From assembly GCA_027563935.2 (NCBI GenBank), contig CM050450.1:25097439-25161438 (forward strand): 64,000 bases of DNA, given 5' to 3'. This stretch comes from Costus lasius. Lineage: Eukaryota > Streptophyta > Magnoliopsida > Zingiberales > Costaceae. The position numbers were made by a program, and so were the translations under genes. Below the pieces are notes generated by a model. It was not told the origin of the DNA. It made no database searches and saw nothing but the letters and a program-made list of their open reading frames with translations. Of this stretch, positions 47,333-59,705 are shown in pieces (the first letter of the stretch is position 1; the number at the start of each line of letters is the position of its first letter).

Positions 47333-47337
47333 AGAAT

Positions 47338-47694
47338 CACAGGTGAACCCCACCGGATTCACTAGGTGATGAAGTCTTCTGTGGACTTTGGTCATCAGCG
47401 AAAGCACCAGTGAACCCCACCGGGTTCACCTGGCCGTATTTTTTAAAATAGCTCTGATTGGGCCCAAATTTGACATGCAGCTTCGTCTTCATGTAGGGAA
47501 TCACCCCATGACCTTAGAATCTTCGAAAGACTTCAGAATTGGACGATTTTATCTGAAGTTTCACAAAAACAAGAAAAAGTGAAGATTTCAAAGCAATCGA
47601 GTAAATAAGTCTAAAGAGACTATGAAAACATTAAAATAAGCCTAGATTTGAGATGAAATAGTACTAGAATTTACTGATAAAAAGCAAGGCATCA
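47338..47694 (-). repeat. Element D 5' LTR, second part
   Basis: Resumes the D LTR after element C and contains the last two palindromes (47,338-47,430). Together with 33,927-35,071 it totals 1,502 bp, against 1,506 bp for the intact D LTR. Confidence 0.93.
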
Positions 47695-49261
47695 TCGAGC
47701 TCGTTGGAACCCCGTGGAAGGGATGCAGGTACAAGAGGAGGAAGACAGGGGAGTTCAAGAGGGGGACGCTTGGCGGCAATGGGGCTCCGAACCTCGCCGC
47801 CCACACCACCGGAGCACCGACGAGGGACGCCATGAGTCCTCGCGCAGATGTTCGCACGCCAAGTTATAATGGAGGGGCGAGAGGGAAGAGTGACGAGTTT
47901 GTTCATGAGAACTTCGTCGGGTTGTTCACGTCCTTAGTCTGTGATCATTCCCAGTCGATACCCCTCTCCTCTTGTCGCTGATTCTCCTATTTTAGTAGCT
48001 CGTCCCCCCAGTTCCGTTCATCTCCCCTCCGAGCTTGCTGGGCCACCCTTCTTATAGGTAGCTCAGCGCCCTCTCGCTGCTCGTCCAGTCGCATGCGGAT
48101 GACACCTCCACGCAACATCGACCCGATGGCAGGAGGCATCCATGCTGTGCTGGATGCTCCACCCATGCCTGCCCATGCTGCACGCAACCCATTGCATGGT
48201 TGCTCCCTTCAGCTTACTGGATCGAGCGATGTTGCTTGACGCCTGATGAGACAACATTTCCCGCATCATCCAGTCGCCATTGCTATTTGTACACGTCGAC
48301 ATTCTGACCGTCGACAATCCACCGTCTGTCGACGAGGGGCTGGAGGGTGTCACATCCTGTCGGCGAAGGTCAGCCAGCTTCGGTCAACTGCCAGTGCCTC
48401 CGGCGAATGCGAAAACGATTTTCGCTGACGCTAGATTTTTTGCCCAAAATCGGGGTTCCGATTTTTCCCTTAGGCCTGAGCCTATCTTTGGCCTAACAAT
48501 AAGGTACCCTACTATAAACTTTCCAGCAAGGTACTCTGCTAAAAAAAAATTTTCTTAAGGGACGTTTGATTGCATTGTATAACTATTTTTTTAAGAAAAA
48601 AATATTTATTTTTAAAATTTTAAATTAATATAATTTTATTTTTATTTAAGTATATAAGATTTAAATCGATTATATTTTTTAGTGCTTTACTAGCTAATCA
48701 AAATTTAAACCATAATATCATATCATATTAAAAAAAATTATCCATAAATTCTAAAAAGGACTATAAATTTAGTAGTAAGGTCAATGTAGGACGCACAATG
48801 AAATCAATCACATCAGATGAATTTTGCCTGTTTTATTTTATAAAATATTTGTTAGTTATAACCTAACCAGGCAGTAAGATTTATAGACATAGAAAACTTT
48901 CTTCCGTTGATGTAACAAGGATATCAGGATTACTATCGCTAGTAACTATTATGCACAATTAAGGAGAAATACAGTTCCTCGTCTCACAATTCGCTACCCT
49001 CAATTTTGCCATAGGAAGAGCAGTGAGAAGTAATCTACTAGTTCCATCATCAATTGCTATAATTAATTCTTCCTTCTTTAGTTTCATCTTGATTCCAATT
49101 CTGTTCCTACTTGCATCATCTTCTTTGATTCTATCGCTTACACAAAGATTTCATCTTTTCTTCGCATTTCGTATACAAAGTCTTCCTTTTCTGTGCTACT
49201 TAATTTACTGTCATCTTTCTTCTTCAATTTTACATGCTTGTTTGAGTTTAGCTTGTTGCTC
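47695..49261. other. Intergenic DNA between element D and the ten-exon gene
   Basis: 47,695-48,545 is GC-richer and may continue the LTR-like fragment seen at 27,718-28,450; no protein family is recognised in its short ORFs. 48,546-48,900 is very AT-rich. 48,900-49,261 adjoins the 3' end of the minus-strand gene and probably includes its 3' untranslated region. The plus ORF at 49,023-49,286 is antisense to the last exon and not supported. Confidence 0.45.
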
Positions 49262-52200
49262 TTACGTGGCCACCGCCGTCCAGTAACTTGTGAAGCAGAG
49301 GCTGGTCGGCGTGCCGATGATTCTCGCCCACCGCCAGCCCTCCTCCGCCGTCCCTTCCCACCGCCGCAGTTCTGCTAGCTGCTCAGTGAGTGCTAATCTT
49401 GTCACTTCATAGGCCATATAGTTTTACGTTTACAAATATTTGTTCAGAAAACAATATTGCGATTGTTCACTCTCTTAGATTGAGTAAATTTGGGGAAAAA
49501 ATCGCTTACCCTGCCATCTTGTAGCTCGAAAATGACTGAATCTTCCGAGAACGGCATTGGTCGTACTGGTGCCACCTGCAAAATTATTGAATACCACCTT
49601 GTCGAGTTAGCTGTGGGAACAATCTGATCGGCTTAATCTTCAATTAATTAAAGTTTCTATAACCTTCGAATTGCAGTTTGTGTCGTAACTTTTTTGGAAA
49701 TGGGGGTCATTATTGTAGCTGGCTGCATTGTCATCAGTGGCGCAGCTGCGATCGTCTCCAATCCTTCGATCTTCTAAAGCTGAATCCTCTGGATAACCAT
49801 GGCACGTCCATTTCCAAGTCCGTTGATCCAAGTGCCGTCTGTAAACATGGCCATCTGAGCCGATCAAGAACAACTGAGTTCCATCGAAAAATGGACCAGG
49901 CGCACCAACAAGCAACACATCTCGATATGGTGTTCCATGCTCCACCCAGTCCCATCCATCCAGTGAGTCCCAATGGTACTCCACCAGGCCTCCAATCTCT
50001 GAAAGCATGAATAGTGAGCCAGCTAAGGAGAGTGTAGAGGGTCTATTTGCAGTTCCTGGGGATCTTGAGAGGACCAAATGAGGGGATTGGTAGCGTTTGT
50101 GCCATAATTCAGTGATTCGGTTGTATTGATACAAACAACCATTATGTCCAACAACGAATATTAGGTTCTTCCTGAAAACTTCTTGGTCAACGATATAAGC
50201 AATCCTAGTATCTGGAGGACTGTGGCAGTCTTTCCACTTGAATTTTCGTAGAGCAACCTAGCACAGGAAAGTTGCATACACTATACTCATCATTAACAAA
50301 CTGAAAAACCGAAACATAACTGAGAAAAGAAGAGAGATTTTGTTGTTTAAATGTGAATCAATTTTCTGGTTTAGAGATGTCTACTTACTGTAAATTGTAG
50401 CAGTCTTCCTTTCTTGTTAACAAAGAAGAGAGCATCGTTCATTGTAGCTCTGTGAGCTCTACCAATTACTCCATCCCATGGTGGTCCTGTTGCTACCAAT
50501 CTTCCTTTTTTCATAGCAGTGCAGTTGATCCATGATAGTTCACTTCCACTTCTCTCCCTGATTAGTAAACTCCCATTTGCATCAACCAAGAACAAGCTGC
50601 CATTGTAGCTACCTAGTGCACCTCTCATGGCTGTAGAATGCTCATGCCTTAGCCATACCCAGACATTTTCAGTATACAAATATTCATAAGTTAAGCCATT
50701 GTCTGTAATAAGGAAAAATGACCTATCTGCGTGCATTACTCGCATCCTAAAATTATTGTTTATGCTTCGTGTTAGAAAATTGTAGGACTCAGATGGGGCA
50801 GATTCATGATTACTCAAGGGTATATAGTGTTGGTGTTCTTCTGACTTGCGCCTTCTTCCAGCTGCAGTTGTGCTCAATTCATTTGGTTCATAGTCTAACA
50901 TTACATCCTTTGATCCTGACATGCAATTTAATGGCCCTCGTTCCTCAGTGCAATATTCTGCATTCCAGCCTTCACTTTCTGGGGCATCTAAGATTGACCA
51001 TTCATACCTGTTTGAGGTCTTCCTCCTTAAACTACTTAATTGAGTTGGACCAGATTCTTCACCCCCAAATCCAGATAAATGCAGCTCCCCAAGTCTGCCA
51101 TCATCTAATGGGAAAACTATTCTCCCATTTTGAAGCTCTATCCCTTGTGCATCTCGTGCAACTTTTGCATTTTGTGGATGCATGTGATTAATCCACATCC
51201 CTTCAATTTTCTGATAATTAGTGCCACCTCTTGCTGCAAAAAGAGAACCATTGATTGCTGAATGAAGCTTAATATCTTTTGTCACTAATTTCTTATTTGA
51301 TACCGGGAGAAATATATTAATATAACATTTTAACTTTTTTAGTTTAGTAAACACATATGAGATTTTTCTATACTTCAAATACTCGTAAGTTTACAGTGAG
51401 CAAAAGATATTTTAAACATATTAAGTACACTCATGTATCCACGATTCCTCATAGTCAGTGGATCAGAACATAGTTTAAAAGATAGATAAGAAATTAGAAT
51501 CTACCTGCAGGAGGTTTAGGAAGCTGATACTCAAACACATATCCACTTGTCGTGGTAAAGAACATTGAATAATTCTTTTCATTGAGCTCACTTTGTTGAA
51601 CAGTTGTCAAAGAACTCAGACGATGTCCCTTAGTAGCTCCATGGACTGCCCACTTCCACCTCCGTTTGTGCAACCTCCGCTCTACCAAAAAGCCATCCTG
51701 TAGACCTTTTAGTCTCTTTAACCAATCTAACCTCCTAACACTGTTTATACATGGATAAATATCCTTCACTTAAGGGTATTAGACTTGAAACACCTTTTTG
51801 TAGGCAACTAGTGTACTCATAGTTCAATAAGTAATAATTCTCATTTGGTCTATGTCAATGAAAAGTTGATGGACAGTAAGATCAAATTGATGTCCAGATG
51901 ATGGTGGACTATGCAACTGTGCTTCTGGACAGCAATTGCCACTACTGTGGAATTAGCACTTGAAACATCATGTATATATATTTAGTACCTTTGTTAAGAG
52001 GAATAGAGATGATGAGTGGAGCCCTGCCAGGCCATGTAATGTACACCCTCTAGTTGGTTTCAATGAACTTTGTTTGATAGATGGGTCACTCCAAATATGT
52101 TTTTTCCATGATGGCTTTGATTTCTTATCAAACTCATACAAATCTCCGGCAGAGCTGCGTTGCAATATTCAAGTTAGAATGGTATGGAAAAGTGTAAAAT

Positions 52201-54535
52201 AGATCAACAATGTTAAATTTATGCAATGTACTTTTTTAGCCAAAGGCCAAAATTTACAGGTGAAAAATACATTCCAAAGCTGAATTGAAGATTGGTCCAG
52301 AATATCTCAACCTGCTTACTCTTCCTGAAATAGTATTATTTCTTTTTGAATGATGCTAGCTAGGAAAATGATTGAAACCCCCATAAAGCCTCCTCCTTAC
52401 TTCTGAAGCTGGTAGTTTTGCAATGAAGATTTTCTCTTTAAATATGCAAGCAATTATCATGATCTTGAGGTTCAATTGTTTGTTTCTTCTATTTCCATAA
52501 ATATGCTGATAAGGCAAACTTGGTGATTTTTTGGTCTCTCTTTATGTGATTCATGAAATTTAACCTAGTGTACTGAATACATGTGATAAAAACTATATTG
52601 TCATACCTTAATGTGAAAACAATGCCCTGTCTAATGGCACCTGTATCAACTATTGCAGAATTATCTCCACCTGGTGGTCGACCATGATCTTCCCACCTAT
52701 TCAAGTCGAATGTCATGCTCATATATTAAATTCATTCCAGAGATTCTGCACGTTTAGTTCTTAGGCTGAAGTATCTAGTAACAGAACCATAAGCTGCCGA
52801 ACTTTCTTAAGGTCTTTACTTACCTCAAAGGCTGGAATTCAATGATCTCTATCAATACCCCAGTTACTGTGGATAAATAGAGCCTTCTGAAATATAAAGC
52901 AGGAAGATAGTGTCACTTCATAATTATTGGTATCTGGAACTGAAAAAAAATGAGATGATTTCTTTGGAATGAAAAATAAGTGCAATTGATCTAAACCTGT
53001 ACCAGATTACTCACTCTCCATCATATGATACGACGGCAGATTTGACCTTTATTGTTGGGCTTGGTTCATCTTCAGTTATTGTAGTTTCTTCAGGTATAAG
53101 CATAAGTTCAGTCCAAATGGGCTGAGTACTCTCATTCAGTTGCAGCTGAAATTATCTCACCGTTAGAATTTGCATGACTCTCTATATGCAAATTAATATA
53201 AGTTCTCTTTTCTATTGAAAAAAGAAGAATGCTGCGGCAATCATATCTAATCTGCCATCGAATATTTGCTTAACTCGTATGAACTAGGACACAGTAACAA
53301 TGATTCTTGCTGCTTTGTAATGAAATAGTAGTCCGTTCTTCTATCTGTACATCACTGCAACTATATTGTGTGATTAACGAGTAAGATTTTGACTTTCTTT
53401 TTTAATTTGTTGAAGTTCTTCAAAGTTGTCTTTTTTAGTTGCAGCTGACTGAATGTTAAGTTCTTGACCTTCAAATATGTTGTATATTACCAAATCAATT
53501 CAAGATTACATTATCTTGAGATTTAAACGAAGTTCTTGTTATCTTTTCTCAATCATTCCCGAAAAGAAGCTTTGGGAAGTGATAGTAGTAACTGATCACA
53601 TCTTGTCTTAATTTTTTTTCATGAGAAAAGCTGGTTGAAAATGTTTATTCCGACAATAGAAATACAATAATATAGTTTTTTTTTCTTAAAAAAAAATCGT
53701 CTTCTCTATGTACTAACGGTGCAGTTTTGTTTGGTTAGCATTGCCAGGAAGAAGAAGAAACTTTATTAGATTAGATGTTCAGAAAAGAGTTTTAGAGATG
53801 AAAACAGAGTGACTTATATTTACCATGCTTCATTGCTAAATAGGATTAAATCTATTGCACTTGGATATAGATATCAGATTGTTATATAAATTGTGTGTTG
53901 CAAAGTGAATATGTGGGCATTGTAAATATTTATGTTGAGAATAAGAGGATAGGTTGCATGCCAAATGGTACCTGATATAGCATTCCTGATTCTGATAGAG
54001 CAAGAATAGTGTGATTGACAATGAAAACTGAAATAGCTTGAGCAAATGGATTTGGTAATTCATGAGGAGCAATCACCCATTTCACTCCATTCCAGAACCT
54101 CTCATAGATTGATCCACTTTGCCCTGTGACCCAAATAGATGCTTCTGACATCCGAGTTAAAGATATTCTCCATCTTAGGGGTAGGGGAGGATCAGATTCC
54201 ACTTTGATTTCATCACAATCAGTAATATTATGTGGCCTTTCTAAAGCTGAAAACTGATCATCTTCCTGTCCCTTGTTCTCGATTGATCCAACTTTATTGC
54301 AACTATTGTTGATACATGACATAAGATCAAATGGAAGACTGATTTCTACCCAGGTATTGCTTTTCTCCTCAAACTCCCAAAACTTGTTGGTTTTCTGCTT
54401 AAAACTTTCGTCTGATTGCTTGCTGGGAGGAGCTGGGCACCATGGATGCACAGGGGTCAGAAAGCATAGCAGCGTCTGGAAGAACATGATGCAGGCAGCC
54501 AGGAAGTGGAGACTTTTCGGCAAGCCGGACATCAT
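49262..54535 (-). CDS. Secreted propeller-like protein of unknown function, ten exons
   Basis: Exons (minus order): 54,535-53,972; 53,145-53,015; 52,886-52,824; 52,696-52,607; 52,154-51,989; 51,697-51,505; 51,233-50,389; 50,257-49,664; 49,575-49,510; 49,378-49,262. All introns have GT-AG ends, and the exons sum to 2,829 bp, giving 942 residues and a stop. The start has a second ATG next to it and an in-frame TAG just upstream. Residues 1 to about 33 look like a signal peptide (LHFLAACIMFFQTLLCFL). The body repeats blade-like units such as GSIYERFWNGVKWV, GDLYEFDKKSKPSW, GLTYEYLYTENVWVWLRH, GCLYQYNRITELW and GHVYRRHLDQRTWKW, followed by HG.P or similar, suggesting a beta-propeller of lectin-like type. 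The end (DGRLAELRRW to YWTAVAT) looks conserved in plants from memory, with no assigned function. It is transcribed away from the VQ gene. Confidence 0.85.
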
Positions 54536-57500
54536 CTAGCATCAGCTTGAGCATTAGATTGGTTGATTACCTGAGAACCAATTAGAATTTAGATGACAAT
54601 GAATCAGTAGCTGGCTGAAACGATCCATGCAAGTAGCTAGTAGATGATCCTATTGTACCTTGTTGGTGTGCCCTCCTGATCTAACAGCAGAATGCTTCAG
54701 ATGGATACAAGTTTTTCTTTTCTTTTACTTTAGAAACATCAAATGGGCCTTCTTGTACTTGCCGATCAGGATGCAGAAAAGCTGATCAAAGTAGTGGAAG
54801 ACGAATCCAGTCATTAATGCTTTTAAAAAAGGCAAACTTGTATCAACTTTCATGTGGACAAGTCACCTAGATGATCTGCTTTCTCTTTTTGTTTACGGCC
54901 TCCTCGTCAACTCCTTCCTCACCCAACTAGGACAAAACACACACATACACGTCATTATTCTTTTCAGTTTCTTGATTGTCTTTCCAATATTGCAGGTAAT
55001 CAGTTAAACTTGGTAGTTCCCAGCGTATATATACTGTTCATAAATTATCCATGTTCTTCACATATGGTAGTTAATTTCAGAAGTTTGAATTGAAAATAGA
55101 AAAAATACAATCAAGTTCATGATGCCGTGTAGATTAATTCAGTATTTCAGCTGCTTCATGTTTGCTGATTATAACCACCACCTTTAGTCTGAGTGAAAGT
55201 AACCTCGTGGACAGCTACAGGTTTCCAGACTCATGTTAGAAAATAATTCAGACAAGTTGTAGAATGCAGCACTCAATCTGAGGTAAGCTGACTACATGAC
55301 TAATTTAGTATTATACTGGATGCAAAACGTTCGTCATTAATGTCATCATTGAGTACTTGCAAAAAACTGAAAATAAACATTTTTTTCCTTGATCCAATGC
55401 ATCTAAAGATCATCAAGATAGCTTAGTCATCTGACTTTTTTTTTAAAAAAAATTAAGAATTAGACCTGTCGACCACGGAATTTGATGCTTGCACATCCAG
55501 AGCTCTTCAATCAATAATCTTTGGAGTTACTTTAGTTTAATCAAACAGATAAATCTTATCTCGTTTTCCCTGCGCAACTTGCTGCCACGGATATCCATCC
55601 ATTTGTGTTTTCTCCTTTGGCTTTCAGGGTTGACTGCTTGCTTCGCTACAAAACCATCAATTCCGGAGACACCACTGAAGGAATCCCCTGCTCTTGTGTG
55701 GGCCGTCACAGGAATCTCCAGCACGCTATTGCATCTGACAGAATCTTGGGTAATTTCTACTTCAGTGCGGATTCTCTGTGCTGCTGAATTAGGTTTTAGT
55801 GGTGCTTCTGTTCAAGCCAAGCCTATGCTTATTGCCTCTGGCGAGCTTAATCATTTAATTTGGTTTAAACTATTATTAATTAGCTCATCTCGTTGACTTT
55901 TGGTATTGTAATATCTGTTGAATAGAATAGTAAACTTTCAACGATGAAGTTATTAATTGTTCCTGGGTATGTGTGAGTGAATCAGCCAGAGATTTGTATT
56001 CATCTGATATGGTTATTTCTAAATTGACGCTCCACTTTCTTTTACTGGTATTTTGGATCTTACAGTTGAAAAAAAAAATATTCAAACTAATTGTTTCATT
56101 TTAGAACTATTTTTTTTAATCAATATTAGCCATGTTCTCCCTACTGACTACATTGAAATTTGCCACTGTCAGAAAGAACAATTGATTCTAAAGGCACATC
56201 TACCTGAAAGATCTTTTCGGAAGGACTCTTGTGAAGCTTGAATTAGAATTGAATAGACAAATTTTCTAGATGAATTAGGGTTTTATTTTTCACCTGCTTT
56301 TTTTTTAAAAAAAATAAAAAAATAAAAAAGCACTTTAGGAACATAGTTGTAATATCCTTTAATAAGGCAATAATTATAAATACATGATTTTACAACAATC
56401 CTATACATGTATAACTCCTACATTTTAATCATTTAAAATGTGATTGACTCATATTAATACTCATTAGTCTAACATATTGCATTCAATATTTAAGAAATGC
56501 AATAAACATGCTAAATTGAAAAGGGTAAAAATAAAATAACATGATTTAATTTTATAAAATTTAAAATTCATAGATATTATTATTTTTAATTTATTAAATT
56601 ATGAATACATTTGCGTGCTAGAACAAGCCTAATTCATGGTAATTGATGTGATATAAATAATATTTAGTTTAATTTATAAATACAAATTAAAGAGCTAGTA
56701 CAAACCTAACTTCTTGTGTTATCTTTTGTACATATTGTTTTATAATTAATGTATTTCCCTATCAAGGAATGAGAGAAAAATTAGGATGGAGAGGAAGATG
56801 ATAATTATTGCAATCAGTGATAGAGGATATTTTGTCTTGTCTTTGTAATTGGAAATTTATGGAGCAGTTGATCTTCTTTAACTGATAAGGAGGAAGGAGG
56901 GCAGAACCTTTTTTCTCGTTCAAAGCTACCTAATCCACTGTCCTCACATGAATGGTGAACCTCCAACTACCCACCCCTCTCTTGAAAGCTACCCATTTTT
57001 CAGAAAAAAAAAATTACAAACATAAATAACAAAAATATATAGCATTCAATTTTTGTTAGTAAGATTTTCTCTACAAACATAAATATCAAAAATATAATTT
57101 CGATAGATAGTAATTAAATTTAATAAATAAAGAATGTTTTATTAGTTTCACATTATTGAGTTATTGAATGATGTATATATTTTATTAGAAATATATTATA
57201 TAAATAAACAAAGTTGATGCGGTCGGTGAAAGTAAAAGTTGAGTTTTCTTCCTTGTAAAACAAGATATTAAAATAATTCTTCTTTTCAAATTCCATCAAC
57301 ACCCATAATTATCTCTAAATAATATAATAATTTTTTTAAAAAATAAAATACTTTTTAAATAGATTTTTAACTTTAGTAAATAAAAATAATAAAATCTTTA
57401 ATGAAACTTAATTTTAAAAATTTTGATATAGTATTATGATGGAAATCAATAGAAAATCATGCTTGTTATTTATAGTATGGCATTGGCAAGAGACATACTA

Positions 57501-57889
57501 TCAATCACGTTTCAAGTTAGGACTGGGCTATGTTCTAAAGTTAGGGTAGGGCCAGGCCCAGGCCCAGGCCTGGATTGCCTTCCTTCTCAGTTCTCATTAC
57601 TCATTAGCTCCAAGTTGCAAAAGAAAATAAAAATTCTGTGATTCTGTCTCCATAGAATTTATGCAGGTGACCCACATCTACGTCATCCGAGTACGGAGTA
57701 CACACGTGGCACCTTGGACGTGGACGCCGCAGTTTTGCCCTAACCCCGCCACCGTTTATTTTAAAGTGCCTTTTACCCCTCTTCAAAAACACTTCGCTCC
57801 CTTCACCACTCACTGCAATTTCGATCGAATGATTCGATCGAGATTTTTTTTTTTTTTTTTTTTTTTGAAAAAACGAAGAAGAAGAAATA
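54536..57889. other. Shared upstream region of two divergent genes
   Basis: 3.35 kb between the two start codons. It must hold both promoters and 5' untranslated parts. 55,500-55,900 has a modest plus ORF (135 codons) without a recognised domain. 56,280-57,450 is AT-rich with poly-A/T runs. A GGGCCAGGCCCAGGCCCAGG hexamer repeat lies at about 57,550-57,570. A run of 23 T at 57,844-57,866 lies just before the VQ start. Confidence 0.5.
57703..57708 (+). promoter_or_regulatory. G-box (CACGTG) upstream of the VQ gene
   Basis: ACACGTGGC, a G-box with an ABRE-like core, lies 182 bp before the VQ start codon. A TACGTCA element is about 20 bp further upstream. Such sites bind bZIP and bHLH factors in plants; actual use here is inference. 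Confidence 0.45.
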
Positions 57890-58444
57890 ATGGCTGATAA
57901 TTGCTCGGATCTTGATCCATGGATGCACGGCTGCATCTCCGAGGCTGCTTTCGCCCGCGAGAACGACGCTCTCACCAAAGCCCTCCGGATGTCCCTCCTC
58001 TCCGGTTCCTCCTCCTCCGCGGCCATCTGTCCTGATTCCCTCTCTTCATCAACCTCCACCCTCCTCCTACCCTCTGCCGGCGATCCACCACCTCGCCTTT
58101 CTGGCCCGCCCCCAGGGCGGATCGGGAAGAGGCGCAAGTCTCGGGCGTCGAAGCGCACGTCCACCACCTACATCGAGGCCGACCCGGCTAACTTCCGCGA
58201 ACTGGTCCAGCAAGTCACCGGGCCCGCGCCCGGCGACGCGACATGGTTCCCGGTACATTCTCCGCTTCGGCCATCGCCCGCGGCCGGTCAAGTGAGCTGC
58301 CTACCCCCGACGCTTGACACGTCAGTTTTCTTGCTGAATCCGCCTGGCTTGCCCCGACCTAATTATCCGATGGAGCCAGCAGCCGACTTCGCTGTTGTTG
58401 ATGAAATGGGCCAGCCGACGCCCGGTTCGTGGGGCGTTATGTGA
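57890..58444 (+). CDS. VQ motif-containing protein
   Basis: Intronless, 184 residues, GC-rich coding sequence. The VQ motif FRELVQQVTG (fitting F-x-x-x-V-Q-x-x-T-G) is at residues 102-111, preceded by STTYIEADPAN. A basic stretch GKRRKSRASKR at 79-89 looks like a nuclear localisation signal. Ser/Pro-rich low-complexity parts flank both. VQ proteins are plant nuclear cofactors that bind WRKY transcription factors through this motif and tune defence, stress and growth programmes. Size and lack of introns are typical of the family. The start is supported by a purine-rich leader (GAAGAAGAAATAATGG). Which VQ subgroup it belongs to cannot be settled here. Confidence 0.93.
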   Translation: MADNCSDLDPWMHGCISEAAFARENDALTKALRMSLLSGSSSSAAICPDSLSSSTSTLLLPSAGDPPPRLSGPPPGRIGKRRKSRASKRTSTTYIEADPANFRELVQQVTGPAPGDATWFPVHSPLRPSPAAGQVSCLPPTLDTSVFLLNPPGLPRPNYPMEPAADFAVVDEMGQPTPGSWGVM

Positions 58445-59705
58445 GAGGTAAGCCTCTGCTGCATTTTAGCAAACATCTCATGGGCATCGATCTAACAGCC
58501 TTGTGATCCTCGGGAGTGCGGTAGTGCAGCGGTAAATAATATTTGTGCAATTAATCAGTAGTAGAAATTACTTCTTTTTCAAAAAAAAAAAAAAAGGTAA
58601 TTTTAAAATCTATTCCAACTACTTTTTTATCAACTGTTTGTGCTGTGTGAATGTTTATTGATAAAGGGGGGGATGCAAAGTCATACATAGACAAATGTTT
58701 GTTCCAACTTTCGGAAAAACAAAGATAAGATGATACAAATTATTGGTGGACGTCTTAATCCATCTTTTTGTTTAAGATCAGGTGCTTAGTGCGTAATTTC
58801 TTTATACTACATTGCATGGGAGAGCATCCATTTGATTCAGAGTAGCTTTAACTTTTCTTATCGGAAATCATTAAAGTCCCGGAAAACAAATTAATTTATC
58901 TGAATTTAAACTTATTCTAAAGTGCAACCAGCAGTCCATAATTTCATTTTATGCTCTGGAATGAGATTGTTTTATGAAAAAAATGAACAGTTTTTTTAAT
59001 TAGTGCAATCGAACTAGTTTGTGAAGCTAAAAGGTAACTTACTTTAAAGGTAAAATAGGTTATGAAATTTAACGGCTAGTTGTTCAACTGGGGGAGGGGA
59101 ACTGCTTTTGATTATCGTTTATTTTTTTTTCTTAGATGACTTAAATCACAACAATAATATTGTTGGTGCTTCGACCTTTCTTGCCTTAGTTCCAAATAAC
59201 AGAGTGAGATTTAAATGATACAGAGAGGTTCTAGCCTAGTGGAATTTTTCAGCGGCATTAAATAATATTAGTGTCTTACTTACATTAGATTTAACTTGAG
59301 GCCCCCACGAATGCAAACTAAGTAGAGCTATAGATGTTGGCACATGAGTTTTAAATTTATATTTATCTTTTTAATTTTGTGAGCATTTACTCTAAGATGT
59401 TTTTTTTTTTTTGCTATTTTTTGTTTTAGAAAAACAACCGAGATTTAAATCTTAAGATGCATGTTAAGGAGGTCGTTTTCCCGTACAAAAGTGCACCTCA
59501 ACCCTTATTTTGACTAATGCATAGTGATAACAAAAAACAAAGCATAAGCTTTGAATCATCTTGGATCTTGTGGTCATTACAAATTAGCCATGGGTTGTAA
59601 ACTTGTAATACCCAAATACACACCATTTCTTACTGTGCAACAGATAATAATTCTTCTTGCAGATCTGAATTCTTGTACTTGTGTAAGGCTAAGCTAGACC
59701 ACTTA
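58445..59705. other. Intergenic DNA downstream of the VQ gene
   Basis: AT-rich, with A and T homopolymers at 58,579-58,596 and 59,400-59,411. It presumably includes the VQ 3' untranslated region. No ORF, RNA gene or delimited repeat was supported. Confidence 0.55.

Larger units (their letters stand above)
28451..47694 (-). mobile_element. Element D: Athila-like retrotransposon split by C
   Basis: Two LTRs ending TGACAAAT...GGCATCA: 28,451-29,956 and 33,927-35,071 plus 47,338-47,694. An exact 5-bp target duplication TCGAG flanks it (28,446-28,450 and 47,695-47,699). Inside are gag, protease and the first part of RT, then a jump to the ORF3 tail. Without C it is about 7.0 kb. It belongs to the same family as B. 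Confidence 0.92.

Noticed and set aside
55489..55896. 135-codon plus ORF upstream of the VQ gene
   Set aside because: No recognised domain, no splice or promoter support, ordinary composition; left as intergenic.
58510..58560. tRNA- or SINE-like start (TAGTGCAGCGG resembles a box A)
   Set aside because: No box B or cloverleaf follows at the right distance; likely chance.
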